This document shows, piece by piece, positions 44,601 through 56,268 of a stretch of 64,000 bases of DNA. Within the stretch, counting starts at the first letter, position 1. The number at the start of each line of letters is the position of its first letter. The translations under genes and the position numbers were made by a program. Below the pieces are notes generated by a model. It saw only the letters and a list, made by a program, of their open reading frames with translations. It did not search any database and had not been told where the DNA came from. Origin of the DNA: Deuterostichococcus epilithicus (lineage: Eukaryota > Chlorophyta > Trebouxiophyceae > Prasiolales > Stichococcaceae); NCBI GenBank assembly GCA_033439295.1, contig JAVTLE010000013.1, positions 868,001-932,000 of the forward strand, in the 5' to 3' direction.

Positions 44601-47600
44601 CTGTCCGTAGACAGGGCTCCAAAAATGATGTTGCAAGCGGAACAGCACATCAGAGGGAGACGATTTCACCTTGACCGGCTGTGCGACGTCCAGGCGCACG
44701 ACTTTGAGGCGTACCAGGAGCTGCTGCGGGAGCCGGGCAGCACCGGCGCCTCTGGCGGCGCGGGCGCGGACGAGCGCTACGAGGCCGTCTCCAAGTTTCT
44801 GGCGGACACGGAGGACTACATCCACAAGCTCGCCGGCAAGGTGGGGGGAGCTCGGGAATAGGTCGCAGCGTCGCAATACTTATGCATCCAGTACCTGGTC
44901 CATGTTTGACCGATGCAGGTGCGGAGCGCCATCCATATCCATGCGGCAGACACGGTCATGGGCTGCAAGTGGAAACCACGGCTGTCCTTGGCGCTGGTGT
45001 GGGCATCGCATGTTTCCGCACCACCCCTCACCCGGCTGCTGGATGCGCCCGCAGGTGGCCAGCGTCAAGCTGGGGCAGGAGGCCAGCGAGGCGGCGGCGG
45101 CGGCTGTGCTGGAGGCGCGGGCGACGGGCGCCTCCGAGGAAGAGGTCCGGGCAGCTGCCGCCGCAGCGGCATCCGAGGCAGCCTCCAAGTCGGAGCTCAT
45201 GTCGCGCTCGAGGCACCACGTCGGCGACGCCCAGAGCCGCTACTACAGGTGGGGATCGCAGGATCGGCTGGCGGTCCTCTGAGTTGCGCACTCCGCATGC
45301 TGCCCTTGCTGCGGCTGCTGCGACCTCGTCTGGCAGCTTGAGGGCAGGCCCTGCCAGGAGCCCAGGCGCTGTCTGTGCAAACCAGCTGCTGCCAACATGC
45401 CAGCGCCAAGAATGCTGTTGTCAGGCGCTGCCTCGCGCATGCCGACCGACCCCAGCCCGAACCCGACATCCCACACATACGCATGCATCTCACGCACCGC
45501 CCCCCGCCCCCTCGTGCAGCCTGGCGCACAGTGTGGGGGAGGTCATCCAGGAGGCGCCGCGCACACTAGTGCCGCCGCCGGGCGCGACGCTGCGGGAGTA
45601 CCAGATGGTGGGCCTGCAGTGGATGGTTTCCCTGTACAACAACCACCTCAACGGCATCCTCGCCGACGAGATGGTGCGCTCCCACGAGCTTGTTGCATCA
45701 AGATAGGTATCAAATTAGTCCACCCATCCGCTCGTGCATCGTTCTGTTGCTGAGCCCACAGAACTCATGCAGACGGCTTGCCTTGGATTTTCTGTGTGCT
45801 TCTTTGGCGCTCCCCCACCCAGCTGACGCAAAATCTGTGTCGGCCTGGGCTGGAGGCAGCAGCAGCAGCAGCAGCAACAGAGGCTCTCGATTGACTGTGT
45901 GCTGCTCTCTGCGCAGGGTCTCGGCAAAACAGTTCAGGTGCTTCCTTGCCTCCTACACTGGCGGCGCTGATGCTTTGATGATCTGGCTGAGCATGGCATG
46001 CATGCTGACGTGAGCAATCTGCTGGCCAAGCCGCCTGCACACGCCTGCATGGCAGCCGCGCCAGGCAGACGAAAGCCTTCAGAACCCTACACCCCGGCGC
46101 AGGTCATGGCGCTGATAGCGTACCTGATGGAGAAGAAGGGCAACTATGGCCCGCACCTCATCATCGTGCCCAATGCTGTGATGGTCAACTGGAAGGCGGA
46201 GCTCACGCGCTGGCTGCCCGGCGTGCGCTGCATCTACTATGTTGGCACGCGCGAGGTGCTGACCTGATGCCGTGCAGCATGTATTGCCCCCTCGTGCTGA
46301 GTGCTACTGGCTCGCCTTGGTGAGCAAGTCCCACCTGTAGGACAATAAGCCGGTACTGCTGCCCTTGCCTGGTGCTGCACAGCAGTTGGAAAGCCTGCGG
46401 CCAGGCTCACGTCGACTGCCAGGCTGTCGGGAATGTTGGGGCGGTCCTGCTGCTGGCAACTGCCCCCATGTGCAGATTCCCCACTGAACACGTGCAGGTG
46501 CGGGCGTGCATGTCCACGGCGGAGCTGGCGGCACTGCAGTCAGTTGCTGTTCTAAGTTCGGACAGTCGTCGTCGCCTTGCCCTTGACCCAAGAGGAGTTT
46601 TGACCTGAGTCGAGTGGAACTGTGGCACAGGTGCGGGCGCGCATGTTCACGGCAGAGGTGGCGGCGCTGCAGTTCAACGTGCTGGTCACCACCTACGAGT
46701 ACATCATGCGCGACCGCGCCCGTCTGTCCAAGGTGTGCTTGGCCAGTCTCCCCGTCAGCAGCAGTCCGAGCTGATGTCGCGCTGCGCAACGTTTCTGCAC
46801 TGTATGACCCAGGTCCTGCAGGCCAGACGGGATGATTCACAGATAGTGATGAACTCCGACCTGCGGATGCCTCTGGAACGACTCGCCTCCCCGCCTGACA
46901 TGCAGACATTTGCGGCGGCGAGCACACCGAGGTTCGTGGTGCATGCACCAGAAATCCTGTGTCTGATTATGAGGAGGGCCGAAACCCCGCTTCGCTGCAC
47001 CGCAGGTGGAGTGGAAGTACATCATCATCGATGAGGCGCAGCGCATGAAGGACCGGCAGTCGAAACTGGCCAAGGACCTGGACCGGTTCACCGCAGCTCG
47101 GCGCCTACTGCTGACCGGCACGCCTCTGCAGAACGACCTGCGCGAGCTGTGGTCCCTGCTCAACCTGCTGCTGCCCGCGGTGCGCCGGCCTGCTTTCATG
47201 CACCTCCTGTGCACACACGGCTGAAGCACAATGAGTTAAATCAGTAAGAAGCCTGGAGTAAAGACGGAGATGACGCCGGCATCTGCAGCAGAGGCATCTG
47301 CAGCAGAGGCATCTGCAGCAGAGCGCATTGGCCTGTTAATTCTCTGAACCTGGTGGCTGCCTTGCTGGCAACTTCTGCAGACTTGACTTTATGCTCTGCG
47401 GCTGCTCATGGCAAGGTCACGGTCATTGAATCGCAGGTGTTCGACGACAAGTCGATGTTTCACGACTGGTTTGGCGAGGCCCTCGGCGCAAGCGACAACG
47501 CCAAGGCGCCCGGCGGCGGCGAGGTGCCCTATTTTCATATCCCCCCTCCTTGTTCTCTCAGGTGAAATGTACACATCGTCCGCGCAGATGGGCATGCACC

Positions 47601-50600
47601 AATCCTGGGCACGTTCCCGCCGCCTGACTGATCTATACATCTGCAAGCAGCAAGGAGTAGCTGTCGACGGAGAAGTGGGTGGTGCTCTTCTGGTGCTGCG
47701 CCTGCTACCAGTAGGGGAACGCCAAACTGTGCGCTGGTAAACAGCCGCGCATGCTGTCCTGACTCTTTTGAAACCTCTGTTTGTCGGCGCAGGAGTGGCT
47801 GGCGACGGAAAAGCGGGTGGTGGTCATCCACAGGCTGCACCAGATCCTGGAGCCCTTCATGCTGCGGCGGCAAGTACAGGATGTGGAGTCACGCCTTCCT
47901 CAGAAGGCGAGCCTGTTTCCTCTGACGCACCCTGGCCATTCTCCACTCACTGCTGTGACTGCGTTGCCTTTTTGTGGGTTAAGGGCATGTTGCATCGCTG
48001 GCAGGAACTCATGCCAGCAAAGAGCAGCGGCACTCCCTGTTGGCGGGGGTAGCCCATTAGGGCATACTGTCTCGCTTGTCAAAAAGTCTTACATCCGCTG
48101 CGGCACAGGTGGCGGTCGTGGTCAAGTGCGCCATGACGCCGTACCAGTCCGCCATCTACAACTGGGTGAAGGTGCACCCCGCACCACCGCGCCCCTTTCC
48201 TTGTTGCTTGCCCTCTACCTCCACTGCGCATCACCATTGCTGCCACCTCCTCAGGGCTGCTTCCTGTCCATCACCCCTGCAGCATGCCCGATACCTTGCA
48301 GGCGCTGTGTGTGCACATGTCCGGTTCAACAACCATCCTGGCGTCTGGCGTCTGCAGATGACGGGCACGCTGAGGACCGACCCGACGCAGCCGCTACCGG
48401 GGCGCCGGCGACCCTTCCTGCCGCTCAACAACAAGTGCATGGAGCTGCGCAAGGTGCTGCCAGGCGCTTGCATCCTTGTTTCCCCTTTGCCTTGGTGCCT
48501 TGCAATGCAGCGGCTGGCTGAAACGACGCTGCCCACTTCAGGGCAGGCATGCACAGGCAGTGCGCAGTCAGAGATTGGTCGAGTTGCTGCATTCGGCCAC
48601 CATCAAGCCTGGGACAAAGAGCCGGCCTGGCAGTGGGCTGAGTGTCCAGCAGGACCGCGGGCTTGCCGTCATGCTCCTCTCAACGCAATTGCGCAGCACG
48701 CTCATCAAAGCCCCAGTGTTGTGATCGCCCGCCTTGTTTCCTGCGCCCCCGCAGCTGTGCAACCATCCGATGCTGAGCTACCCGGCGGTGCCCGGGGCGG
48801 CGCTGGATGCGGCGTCCATCGCGTGCGAGTGCGGCAAGCTGATGGTGCTGGACCGGCTGCTGGTCAAGCTGCGGTCCGCGGGGCACCGCGTGCTGCTGTT
48901 CTCCACCATGACGCGCCTCCTCGACCTGCTGCAGGTGCTGCTTCCTGTCTTCTGCCTCCTGCGACACCATCTTGCTCGCTTGTGACGGCTACGACCCGCC
49001 CCATGCACTCTGCTCCCCACCCTGACTCGGCTCTCGGACTCGGGTGCCAGTTGCGGAGTTGCGGTACCATTGTGTGACTCTCAAATGCATCATGTGCACA
49101 GGCGTACCTGGCGGCAAGGGTGCTGCCGAACGGCGACACCATGGCCGCGCTGCGCATCGATGGCTCGACGTCCCTGGAGGACAGGTGCGACGCAATCGGT
49201 GCATGCCACGCAAGCGACCATGCACATCGTGCACCACTCGCTCGCTGCAACTGCCGATCCTTGTGGACCGATTGAATGTTTGCCGGCATTTCCTGAGCAC
49301 AGCGCCACTGGAGTGACTCCCAAGGCCCTGTCCGACCTCCCGCCGGCAGGTTCCTCCATGTGCACTGAGCAGAAACTGATCCCTTATCGTCCCCAATGTT
49401 CCGGCACACAGGGAGACAGCCATCCAGCAGTTCAACGCGCCAGACAGCAAGGCATTCATCTTCCTGCTGTCCATCCGCGCGGCGGGCCGCGGCCTCAACC
49501 TGCAGTCGGCAGACACCGTGGTACGCATACCTTGTCATACAACTCTGCCGTCTTAGCCTGCTGAACTCTGAGCGCCTATACGCAGGGACTTGCGGTCCCT
49601 TCCGGCTGTGCTGCCCCCCCTTCCAGCAGGGCTCGGGTCTGGTCTTGCCCAGAAGCGCCGACCAAAGCACATCCGGTCATACCTGACATCTGTGTTGACC
49701 AGCAATCCGGTTTCACTTCCCTATCTCGTCGAACCACGAAACTTGCCGCAGGTCATCTACGACCCAGACCCCAACCCAAAGAACGAGGAGCAGGCCATTG
49801 CGCGGTCGCACCGCATCGGCCAGACCCGCGAGGTAGGTGGTCGCGCCTCTCGCTGTTCCCCCTTCGCATTTGCAGGGTCCAGGGGGTTGGGTTCAGATCC
49901 GCCGGACGGCTCTGCAATGGCTAGCCAGTACTGTCGCGCTTTTCCAGGAGGCTCGGGAAGGGTTATCACTGTGACAGAACACCATTGCCTCTGTCACTTG
50001 ATGGCGGTCTGACTGGATGCTGAGTGCCTGCTCTCAGGTGAGGGTCATCCACCTGGAGGCAGTGGCGGACGCAGATGCCTTTGGTGTGGTCAACGAGGCC
50101 GACGGCCGGCCGATGTCGCCGCCAGAGGTGCGCTTTGCCTTCCCTGGGTCGCATTCAAGTTGCACGCCAGCCACCACCGTGCCTGATGACAGGCCCAATA
50201 GCAGGCGACCCTCAGCAACACTGGCACAAGTCCCACACTTTTGAAGCAACACTCTGTTGCAATAAAAACAAACCCCCGCAATGACGAACGCACCCTTGGC
50301 AGCAGGTGACGGCCGAGGGGCAGCGGCTATATGCGGACAGCATCGAGTCGCTGGTGCGGAACAAGATCCAGGCGCTGAAGATCGACATGGCCAACGAGGT
50401 CATCGATGCTGGGCGCTTCGACATGCAGACCTCGATGGCGGAGCGCAAGGAGACCCTGGAGCAGCTGCTGCAGGCGCGCCTCGAAACCGAGAGTGCTCCG
50501 CAGACCCTAAAGGCACCCTAATGGGCCCTGCGAAACCGCATTCCGGACTGCGAACATCGGTTGAAGGGAGACTCAACCAAAGCTGCACGTTTCTAGCCAC

Positions 50601-52152
50601 CACCGTGAGAGACGGCTTTGTGCTCTTGCCATCAGATGGGGCGCTGCGCTTGCTGTGTTCAGGGCTGTCCAGACTGGCGGTGATGCTGGCCCAACCCAAA
50701 CCCCCAGCTTGGCATCGACCCTTCGCCTGACTCCTTTCTGCCCAGTTTCCTGTGGCAGCCAATGGAATAGCTCTGGTCCCCCCGGCTGCGCAGGACGAGG
50801 ACCGGCTGAAGCAGGCGGTCAACACGGCGCCGGACCACTCGACGCTCAACGCCATGATCGCGCGGGGCCCCGAGGAGGCCGCGCAGTTCGCCGCCATGGA
50901 CGCACGGCCGGAGCTGTGGCTGCCGCCGCCGGCGCTGGCGCAGGCGGTGCCCCGCTTCCTGCGCTACGAGGCCGCAGACGTGCGGGAGGCCATCACCGCC
51001 ACCAGCAAGCTGCGCCCCGACCAGGCGAGGCTTCCAGGGAGGGCTTCCGGTTGCGATCAGGCAGGAGCTCAGCTGCCAGGCGGGCGCCGCCGTACATTAA
51101 GGGTCCAGGCTGACGCCTGCGCTGCAGGGCGGTGGCGGTCCGGGGGGCTCCGCTGCGTGTTCGTGCAGCAGCGCTGCCCACCAGCATGCCTCCGCATCCA
51201 GACCGCACCTGAAAAGGCAGCTTGCTGTGCATTTGCTGGCTGCCTGAATGCGTGCCGCGTCGGGTTCCGACCACAGGTCACTGAGCTGGCGGCGCTGGCG
51301 GGGCAGCCGGGCCTGTTTGGCGAGGCGCCAAGGCCTGGCGCGCCGCGGCCCAAGGCGCCGCCGCCGCCGGAACTGGGCAAGCGCCGCACCAAGCGCCCGG
51401 CCTCCTACGCCGATGCCGGCGACCTAAACTCCTTCCTGGACGGCTCGGACGGCGACGACGACGGCGCGGCGGCCGCCGTCGATGACGCCGACATGGAGGA
51501 GGAGGTCGTCGGTGCGCCAAGCTTTTACTACCCGAAGCAATGACCATTGCACCTCTCCTGAGACATGTCTCTTAACCATTTCCGCCCGTGTCGTGCCTGC
51601 GCAGATGGCAACATCCTGCACGTGGACGCTTCCACGTCGCAGCATGGCGATGACAGCACCCGCCGCTCGGCCCCCAACAGCGCCTCCAGCAGTCCCACCC
51701 ACCAGGTGTGGCTGCCGCATGGACCAGCTGTAACTACTACAGAGATGAATATGGTGCTAATTCATGCCAATCCATGCTTCTTGCGGGCCATGCCGGAGGT
51801 CTCGGCTGTTCTGCGTCAAGCTGTCGTCCACAACCCTTTCCTGGCGGCTGCTGTCTCCATTTAAACGTCGAAATGCGATGCCGACCAGCGCTGAGCTCAC
51901 TGGTGCTCCTGCCCCTGTTGCGTTCAGGGGCCGGGGCTGAGCGGTGGACAGCGCTTCCAGCGGAAGCCCTCGCTCAGCAGCCTGGGCCTGCAGCATCAGC
52001 AGCAGCCCGGCGACCTCAGCCCGGCTGGACTGCAGGCAGGACATCGCAGCAAGCAGCAGCAGCAGATTTTGCCGGATGTCACAGAGAATGGCCAGCCGCC
52101 GCCCAAGAAACGGAAAACTGGGCTGGTTGTCAAGTTTGGCCGCAAGAGCTGA
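41628..52152 (+). CDS. BRM: BRAHMA-type SWI/SNF chromatin-remodelling ATPase, 29 exons, 1402 aa
   Basis: Catalytic ATPase of a SWI/SNF complex. The first exon is 41628-41744; 29 phase-consistent exons run to TGA at 52150. The QLQ domain is [20 protein letters not shown] (exon 2). A helical region has [15 protein letters not shown] and [11 protein letters not shown]...[20 protein letters not shown], as in plant BRM. The ATPase carries [32 protein letters not shown] (exons 45520-45673 and 45917-45937), [69 protein letters not shown] and [12 protein letters not shown] SnAC-like stretch ([23 protein letters not shown]) follows. The C-terminus ends [15 protein letters not shown]. No bromodomain is seen. 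Four introns begin with GC instead of GT (44472, 47907, 50474, 51025). The start codon is provisional. Confidence 0.95.
45917..45937 (+). other. 21-nt microexon encoding the BRM Walker A loop
   Basis: The sequence between GCGCAG and GTGCTT codes exactly GLGKTVQ. It completes LADEM from the preceding exon to the SNF2 motif I. Both flanking junctions are phase 0. Confidence 0.9.
46492..46545 (+). repeat. Exon-like relic before BRM exon 14
   Basis: From 46498, after CAG, the sequence reads [14 protein letters not shown]. The real exon, 133 nt later at 46631, reads [14 protein letters not shown]. About 38 of the first 43 bases match, the acceptor is kept, and similarity ends after the CTGCAGT. 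Confidence 0.8.
47279..47323 (+). repeat. 15-bp perfect tandem repeat, three copies, in a BRM intron
   Basis: Units GCATCTGCAGCAGAG at 47279, 47294 and 47309. Each contains CTGCAG and so adds a possible acceptor upstream of the exon at 47437. Confidence 0.9.
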
Positions 52153-52791
52153 TGCCAACGCCAATGAATAGGACAACAGTTGCACCCCAATTTCGAGCCG
52201 GCACCTCCGCACAACGGGAGTGAGGAGACCGACACATAGGTGAAGCTCACGCATCAGGGTCAGGAGGAACCAGTAATTTGTTGCAAACAATAAGTGCACC
52301 TGAACCTCCTGACTACCAACCAGCGAAGACTGAGCTGTTCACGTCAGTGCACAAAGAGTTCGCAGGAATTGCAAGGACAATAAATACGGTAGCAAACGTT
52401 CCCCTAGCATGTTCTGTACAATGAAGTCAGGCAGGCCGCAGCCGCAAATTGCCCCGGCCTGTGCAGCAGGCGCGGCTCAGCGTGCGCGACGGGGGTGCAG
52501 ATTATGCATGCACATTGATGCCCTGGGCGTCCGTCGTCATAGCCTTCAACTGTACATCTATATTTGATCGATCATAGCTAGAGCTTGTTACCGAGAGCTA
52601 GGGCTCACGGCTGTCTGACAAACATGCTGACGTCATACTCGTGACGAGGATCTCTAACAGCCCTCTGCCGCCCTCGTCAGCTGCGAGCTGTTGAAGTTTG
52701 CTCACTAGTGCTGACATCCTATCGTGGTGTTTTCCGTCGGCATCGTTCCCAGCGTGGCTGCATCTATCCAGCCATCTCCACTTTTTCAGTC
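52153..52791. promoter_or_regulatory. Intergenic region between BRM and the ACT-domain gene
   Basis: This holds the BRM 3' UTR (AATAAATAC near 52379) and the promoter of the next gene. The palindromic stretch TTTGATCGATCATAGCTAGAGCT lies near 52561-52584. No gene is seen. Confidence 0.45.
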
Positions 52792-54595
52792 ATGCAGCTT
52801 TCATACTCGCTTTCAACTCGGAGCAGCGGCCCATGCGTACCCGCTGTGCGCGGCAGCAGGACTCACGTGTCTCCGGCACCTTTCAGCTGTCAAAGGTCAT
52901 GTGCCTCCGCCGCGGCGTCATCCACGCCGCAGCTGGGCATTTTGATCGCATGCCGCCGGTGCTGTGACCTCGCCTGTCAGGCGGTGCCTGCAGCCCTTTC
53001 AGAAGCGGTTCCATCGACGTCTGCCAGCCAGGCCGAGGAGGGAGAATATTGTTTACCCCCGGACATCTCCACAGACAACGCGTCACACGCCGAGTACAGC
53101 ATCGTGAAAATTGAGGTGCCTCCGACCGCAGCTGACATGCTTGGCAGCAATCGCGATCATCATGTCCAACTGCGTTCTCAAATGATGCATGCATGCTTGC
53201 GGCACAGTGTTGGTGCCGCCATGTCGCTCTGCCGCTGCGCCCACCGGACGACGCTGCGTCGGAGAATCCAAACTTTGTCTGGGCCTTGCAGGTATGCGGA
53301 TATCCCGGAATGTTCAGGGTCATCGCTTGGGTGCTCAGTGGCCTTTTGCTAGATGTCCACAATGCCACTCTCACAACAGATGACGAAGGCCTCGTCACCA
53401 ACACATTCTGGCTCACGGGTAGGCCGCTTCATCTCAGAACTGTGTGTTGGGGGCATCTCAGGCCGTCCGCTGCCGAGGCTCGGCCGCTCGGCGCCATTCG
53501 GAGTTGGACTGACAGCAAAAGTGCAACGTGCATGATGTTGTACGCAGAATGGCACCGGCAGCGTCCTGCAGTTTGCCCCGTGCAGATATTCGCGGCGCAA
53601 AGCTGACAGACTCGGAGCTGGAGGCGACAGCCGACCGCCTGACCGACTTCGTCATGTACTGTCAGCCAGACGAGTCCGCGCGGAGCGCCGCCAAGTTCAG
53701 CTATGGGCCCATAACTGTAGGTGGGGCTGTTGCAGTGTTTCTGGAATCTGCCGTTGACTTCAGGTGATGCACTAGTTGCGTGCAGCAGGTTCTGCATCAG
53801 CAAGTAGTGGTTCACGTGCGGCACCAGGTGCTGCATCAGCCGATGCATCTGTTCATGCGTGCGCAGCAGCCTAATATCTGTGAACTCCGACACACACACC
53901 TTCAATGTGAACCATGCAACGACACCATGCAGCATCCCACAGACGGACTCGAACCTTGATCATGCAGACAATTCTCTGGACGATAAGCTGTCGGTCATCA
54001 CCATCTTCGCGCCGGCGCAAGGGCAGGCGCGGCTGCCGCGGAACGCGCTGCTCGAGATAGCGAGCACTGTCAACGGCTGTGGAATCAAGATCTCAAGAGC
54101 TGTCATCCAGTCCTGCTCCGATTGCGGGGTGCGCTGCCAACAGGACTACGAGTCATGCTCGAAGTCACGCCCAGGCCAATGACGTGCAAGTGCTGCGTGC
54201 CCAGTCGAGCAGCATAGGGAACGCTGTGGATGGTTAATTCACTGCGTAAAGCATCTGGCAGCATGCGCGAGGCTGCGCGGATGCATACAGAGAACGCGTG
54301 CACGTCCGTCATGCTTGATGCAGCCCTGCCTGGTATGCTCTGTCCCACGACGTGAGCCTGCAGCAACGTGCACCCCAATGACATGACTGTCGGTGTGGGT
54401 CAGGTGCCCATCAGCGAGGACGAGGACTTTTCGCGTGCCCAGAGGGGCGGCCGCCTGTACAAGATTTGGGGCACAGACCGCGCCAACCACAAGCTTGACT
54501 ACGGCCGCGCCTCGGCGCTCATCTACACCATGAACCTGCTGTTCGGCGACACCGCGCGGTCCGGCAGCGTCACCGTGCCGCGCCCGCTGATCTGA
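52792..54595 (+). CDS. Plastid-type protein with two ACT domains, 5 exons, 319 aa
   Basis: ACT domains bind amino acids or other small ligands and regulate metabolism. Exons: 52792-53115, 53292-53418, 53586-53716, 53943-54128, 54404-54595; phases close exactly. The ATG at 52792 opens a Ser/Arg/Ala-rich leader without acidic residues (about 50 residues), which suggests plastid import. The first ACT domain spans exons 1-3: SIVKIE/VCGYPGMFRVIAWVLSGLLL, VHNATLTTDDEGLVTNTFWL, DRLTDFVMYC. A second related segment in exon 4 (LSVITIFAPAQGQARL, LEIASTVNGCGIKISRA) has the same beta-alpha-beta pattern. The C-terminal exon (GGRLYKIWGTDRANHKLDYG, ALIYTMNLLFGD) is strongly protein-like. No catalytic domain is present, so a sensor or regulatory role like plant ACR proteins is inferred. 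Confidence 0.85.
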
Positions 54596-55860
54596 GCGGC
54601 GCCAGGAGGCGGAGAGAGGGCAGATTGAGGGTGTCGAGATGGTCAGCGAACTGCCTCGTGTCGGACACAGAGCTGCAGAGTTTCAGCAGGGTTGCTGAAC
54701 GAGCATTGAGCTAGGTGTGGCACAACTCGAGGATGAGAGTTTTCACTGCGAGATGACTCGGAGCTTAGTGCGAGCAGGCCATAGACACTTCAGTTGGGGC
54801 TCGTGACTGACGATTGAGGGCTCTGCGCTTTGATTCTGTGCAGCAGCAGTGCCTCTCAATGACTGAGCGGCTAGTCCATGATACCTGAAATGCACCTCGT
54901 TGACAATTCTAAGCAGGTGTCTAAAAGTAAGCTGACATAAATGCTGATGGGCGGCGCTGGCAGTGATGAGACCCGATCATGTAATGAACCTGCAATGCTG
55001 GAACAGTAACGCCCTCCATCACTCGTACTCTGGCAAGTCTCGTGTCCCCCAGTGCAGTTGCAAGCACACCCCAACGTCACCAGCCTGCGGGTTCCTCCAA
55101 CGGGCACTCCTCAAACAGGACGCATGCTACCCAGCGCAGAACACAACGAATCAGCCAGCTCATCCGCTGGTTACAGGTTGAGAAATGCCACTGCTGCGGG
55201 CGCCATCGGCGCTGGCCACTGAACCCCGCCGTGCGCCGCCGCCGTTTGCCAAGCCGTTGTGCACCGCCAAAGCCTCTGCCACGGCCGCAACTAGCTGACG
55301 CGCCGCCAGTCGAAATGCCTTCCGCGCCAAGCCGGCTGTCGAAGCTTGCCGCGCTCACCATGCTGCCGCTCCTGCTGGGCGCCAGCCACGGCGCCGCTGA
55401 CGCCCATTTGCTGATCCTGGCTGCCGCCCTGTCGGCTGGGTTGCGACATGCCGCGGCATGTGCTGTGCCTGCTGTGTGTCCCTGCGAGGGCAGTGCGCAC
55501 AGCAGGAGCATGGCATGCATGAGCACACAACCGACCGAGTGAGCATCAAGATCTTGAGCACAGCAACTTGCAGGATGCACATGCAGCGGCAGAAGCATGC
55601 AGCCAGCGGACTGTGCACCACTCCAACAGGCCTTGGGCATAGCTGGACCAGTGCGTGCGCAGCTCGGGTTTTTCACGAGATTCTCCAGAGGTGCATCGAG
55701 AAGATCGTATATTACAGAGCGACCTAAGAATGCAACGGGACCTTTTCGACGACGACATGAACCAAACTGCTCTGTTGATTGTGCCTCGAGTTCGATCGCC
55801 GGCTCAACTTGCTGGGCTTGGGCAGGCACGAATGCTGCGGCCGTTAGTCCCCAAAGCGGT
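54596..55860. other. Gene-poor stretch downstream of the ACT-domain gene
   Basis: A minus-strand frame is open for 250 codons at 55077-55829, but its composition is Arg/Cys/Ser-rich with no motif and I do not call it a gene. Short protein-like plus-strand stretches near 55715-55890 are not supported either. Confidence 0.4.
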
Positions 55861-56268
55861 TCACCAGGTAGATCTGGTGTTCGTAACCAGGTAGATCTGG
55901 TGTTCGTAAAACGCGAGCTCCTGTGTCCTCTCCGTCAAACGCTCCTGTAGTGTGGCCTCCAACTTGTCCAGTGCCAGCCACACGGCTATCGCCGTGTCGG
56001 TCCTATCCAATGTTGGTTAGCTGAGTGCTGCCGCCAGCTGCGCAGGCATCTTCTTCAGAACTTCCTGCGGCAAATGAGCTAATAAATTCTGAAAGCCGGC
56101 TGGATTGTCATCGGCTGAGGCGTTCAAGATGGAGGAGCCGGCAAGAATGCACACCTGCACAGTTGGCTCCGGATCCGGGTGCATAGCCGCAGTCTGTGCG
56201 CGGCGTAGCTGGGCGCCAGCTGCTTTTGACACGCCGGCTAGCCTGCCCGCTGCCAGGCGTGCTGCCAT
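55861..56268 (-). pseudogene. Small paralogue interrupted by an in-frame TAA
   Basis: The ATG at 56268 starts MAARLAAGRLAGVSKAAGAQ and runs 83 codons to TAA at 56017-56019. After the TAA the same frame continues with PTLDRTDTAIAVWLALDKLE and LTERTQELAFYEHQIYL to TGA at 55861. The plus-strand neighbour at 56655 has LSRPTLDRTAVV at the equivalent place. The stop therefore replaces one codon in the middle of a conserved block. It may be a pseudogene, or a gene now coding a shorter product. An intron with donor GTGTGC after TVQ and acceptor CTTTCAG is also possible within the first part. The family is not recognised; it is Ala-rich and helical. Confidence 0.6.
55863..55908 (-). repeat. 23-bp perfect tandem repeat at the 3' end of the broken paralogue
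   Basis: Two identical units at 55863-55885 and 55886-55908, each with a BglII-like AGATCT core. They lie at the end of the post-stop reading frame and add a few codons to it. Confidence 0.9.

Noticed and set aside
45845-45885. CAG-repeat in a BRM intron as a coding polyglutamine tract
   Set aside because: Lies between the LADEM exon and the GLGKTVQ microexon, where no insertion is compatible with the ATPase fold.
55077-55829. Minus-strand open frame of 250 codons
   Set aside because: Arg/Ser/Cys-rich composition, no recognisable domain and no start context; long chance frames are common at this GC content.
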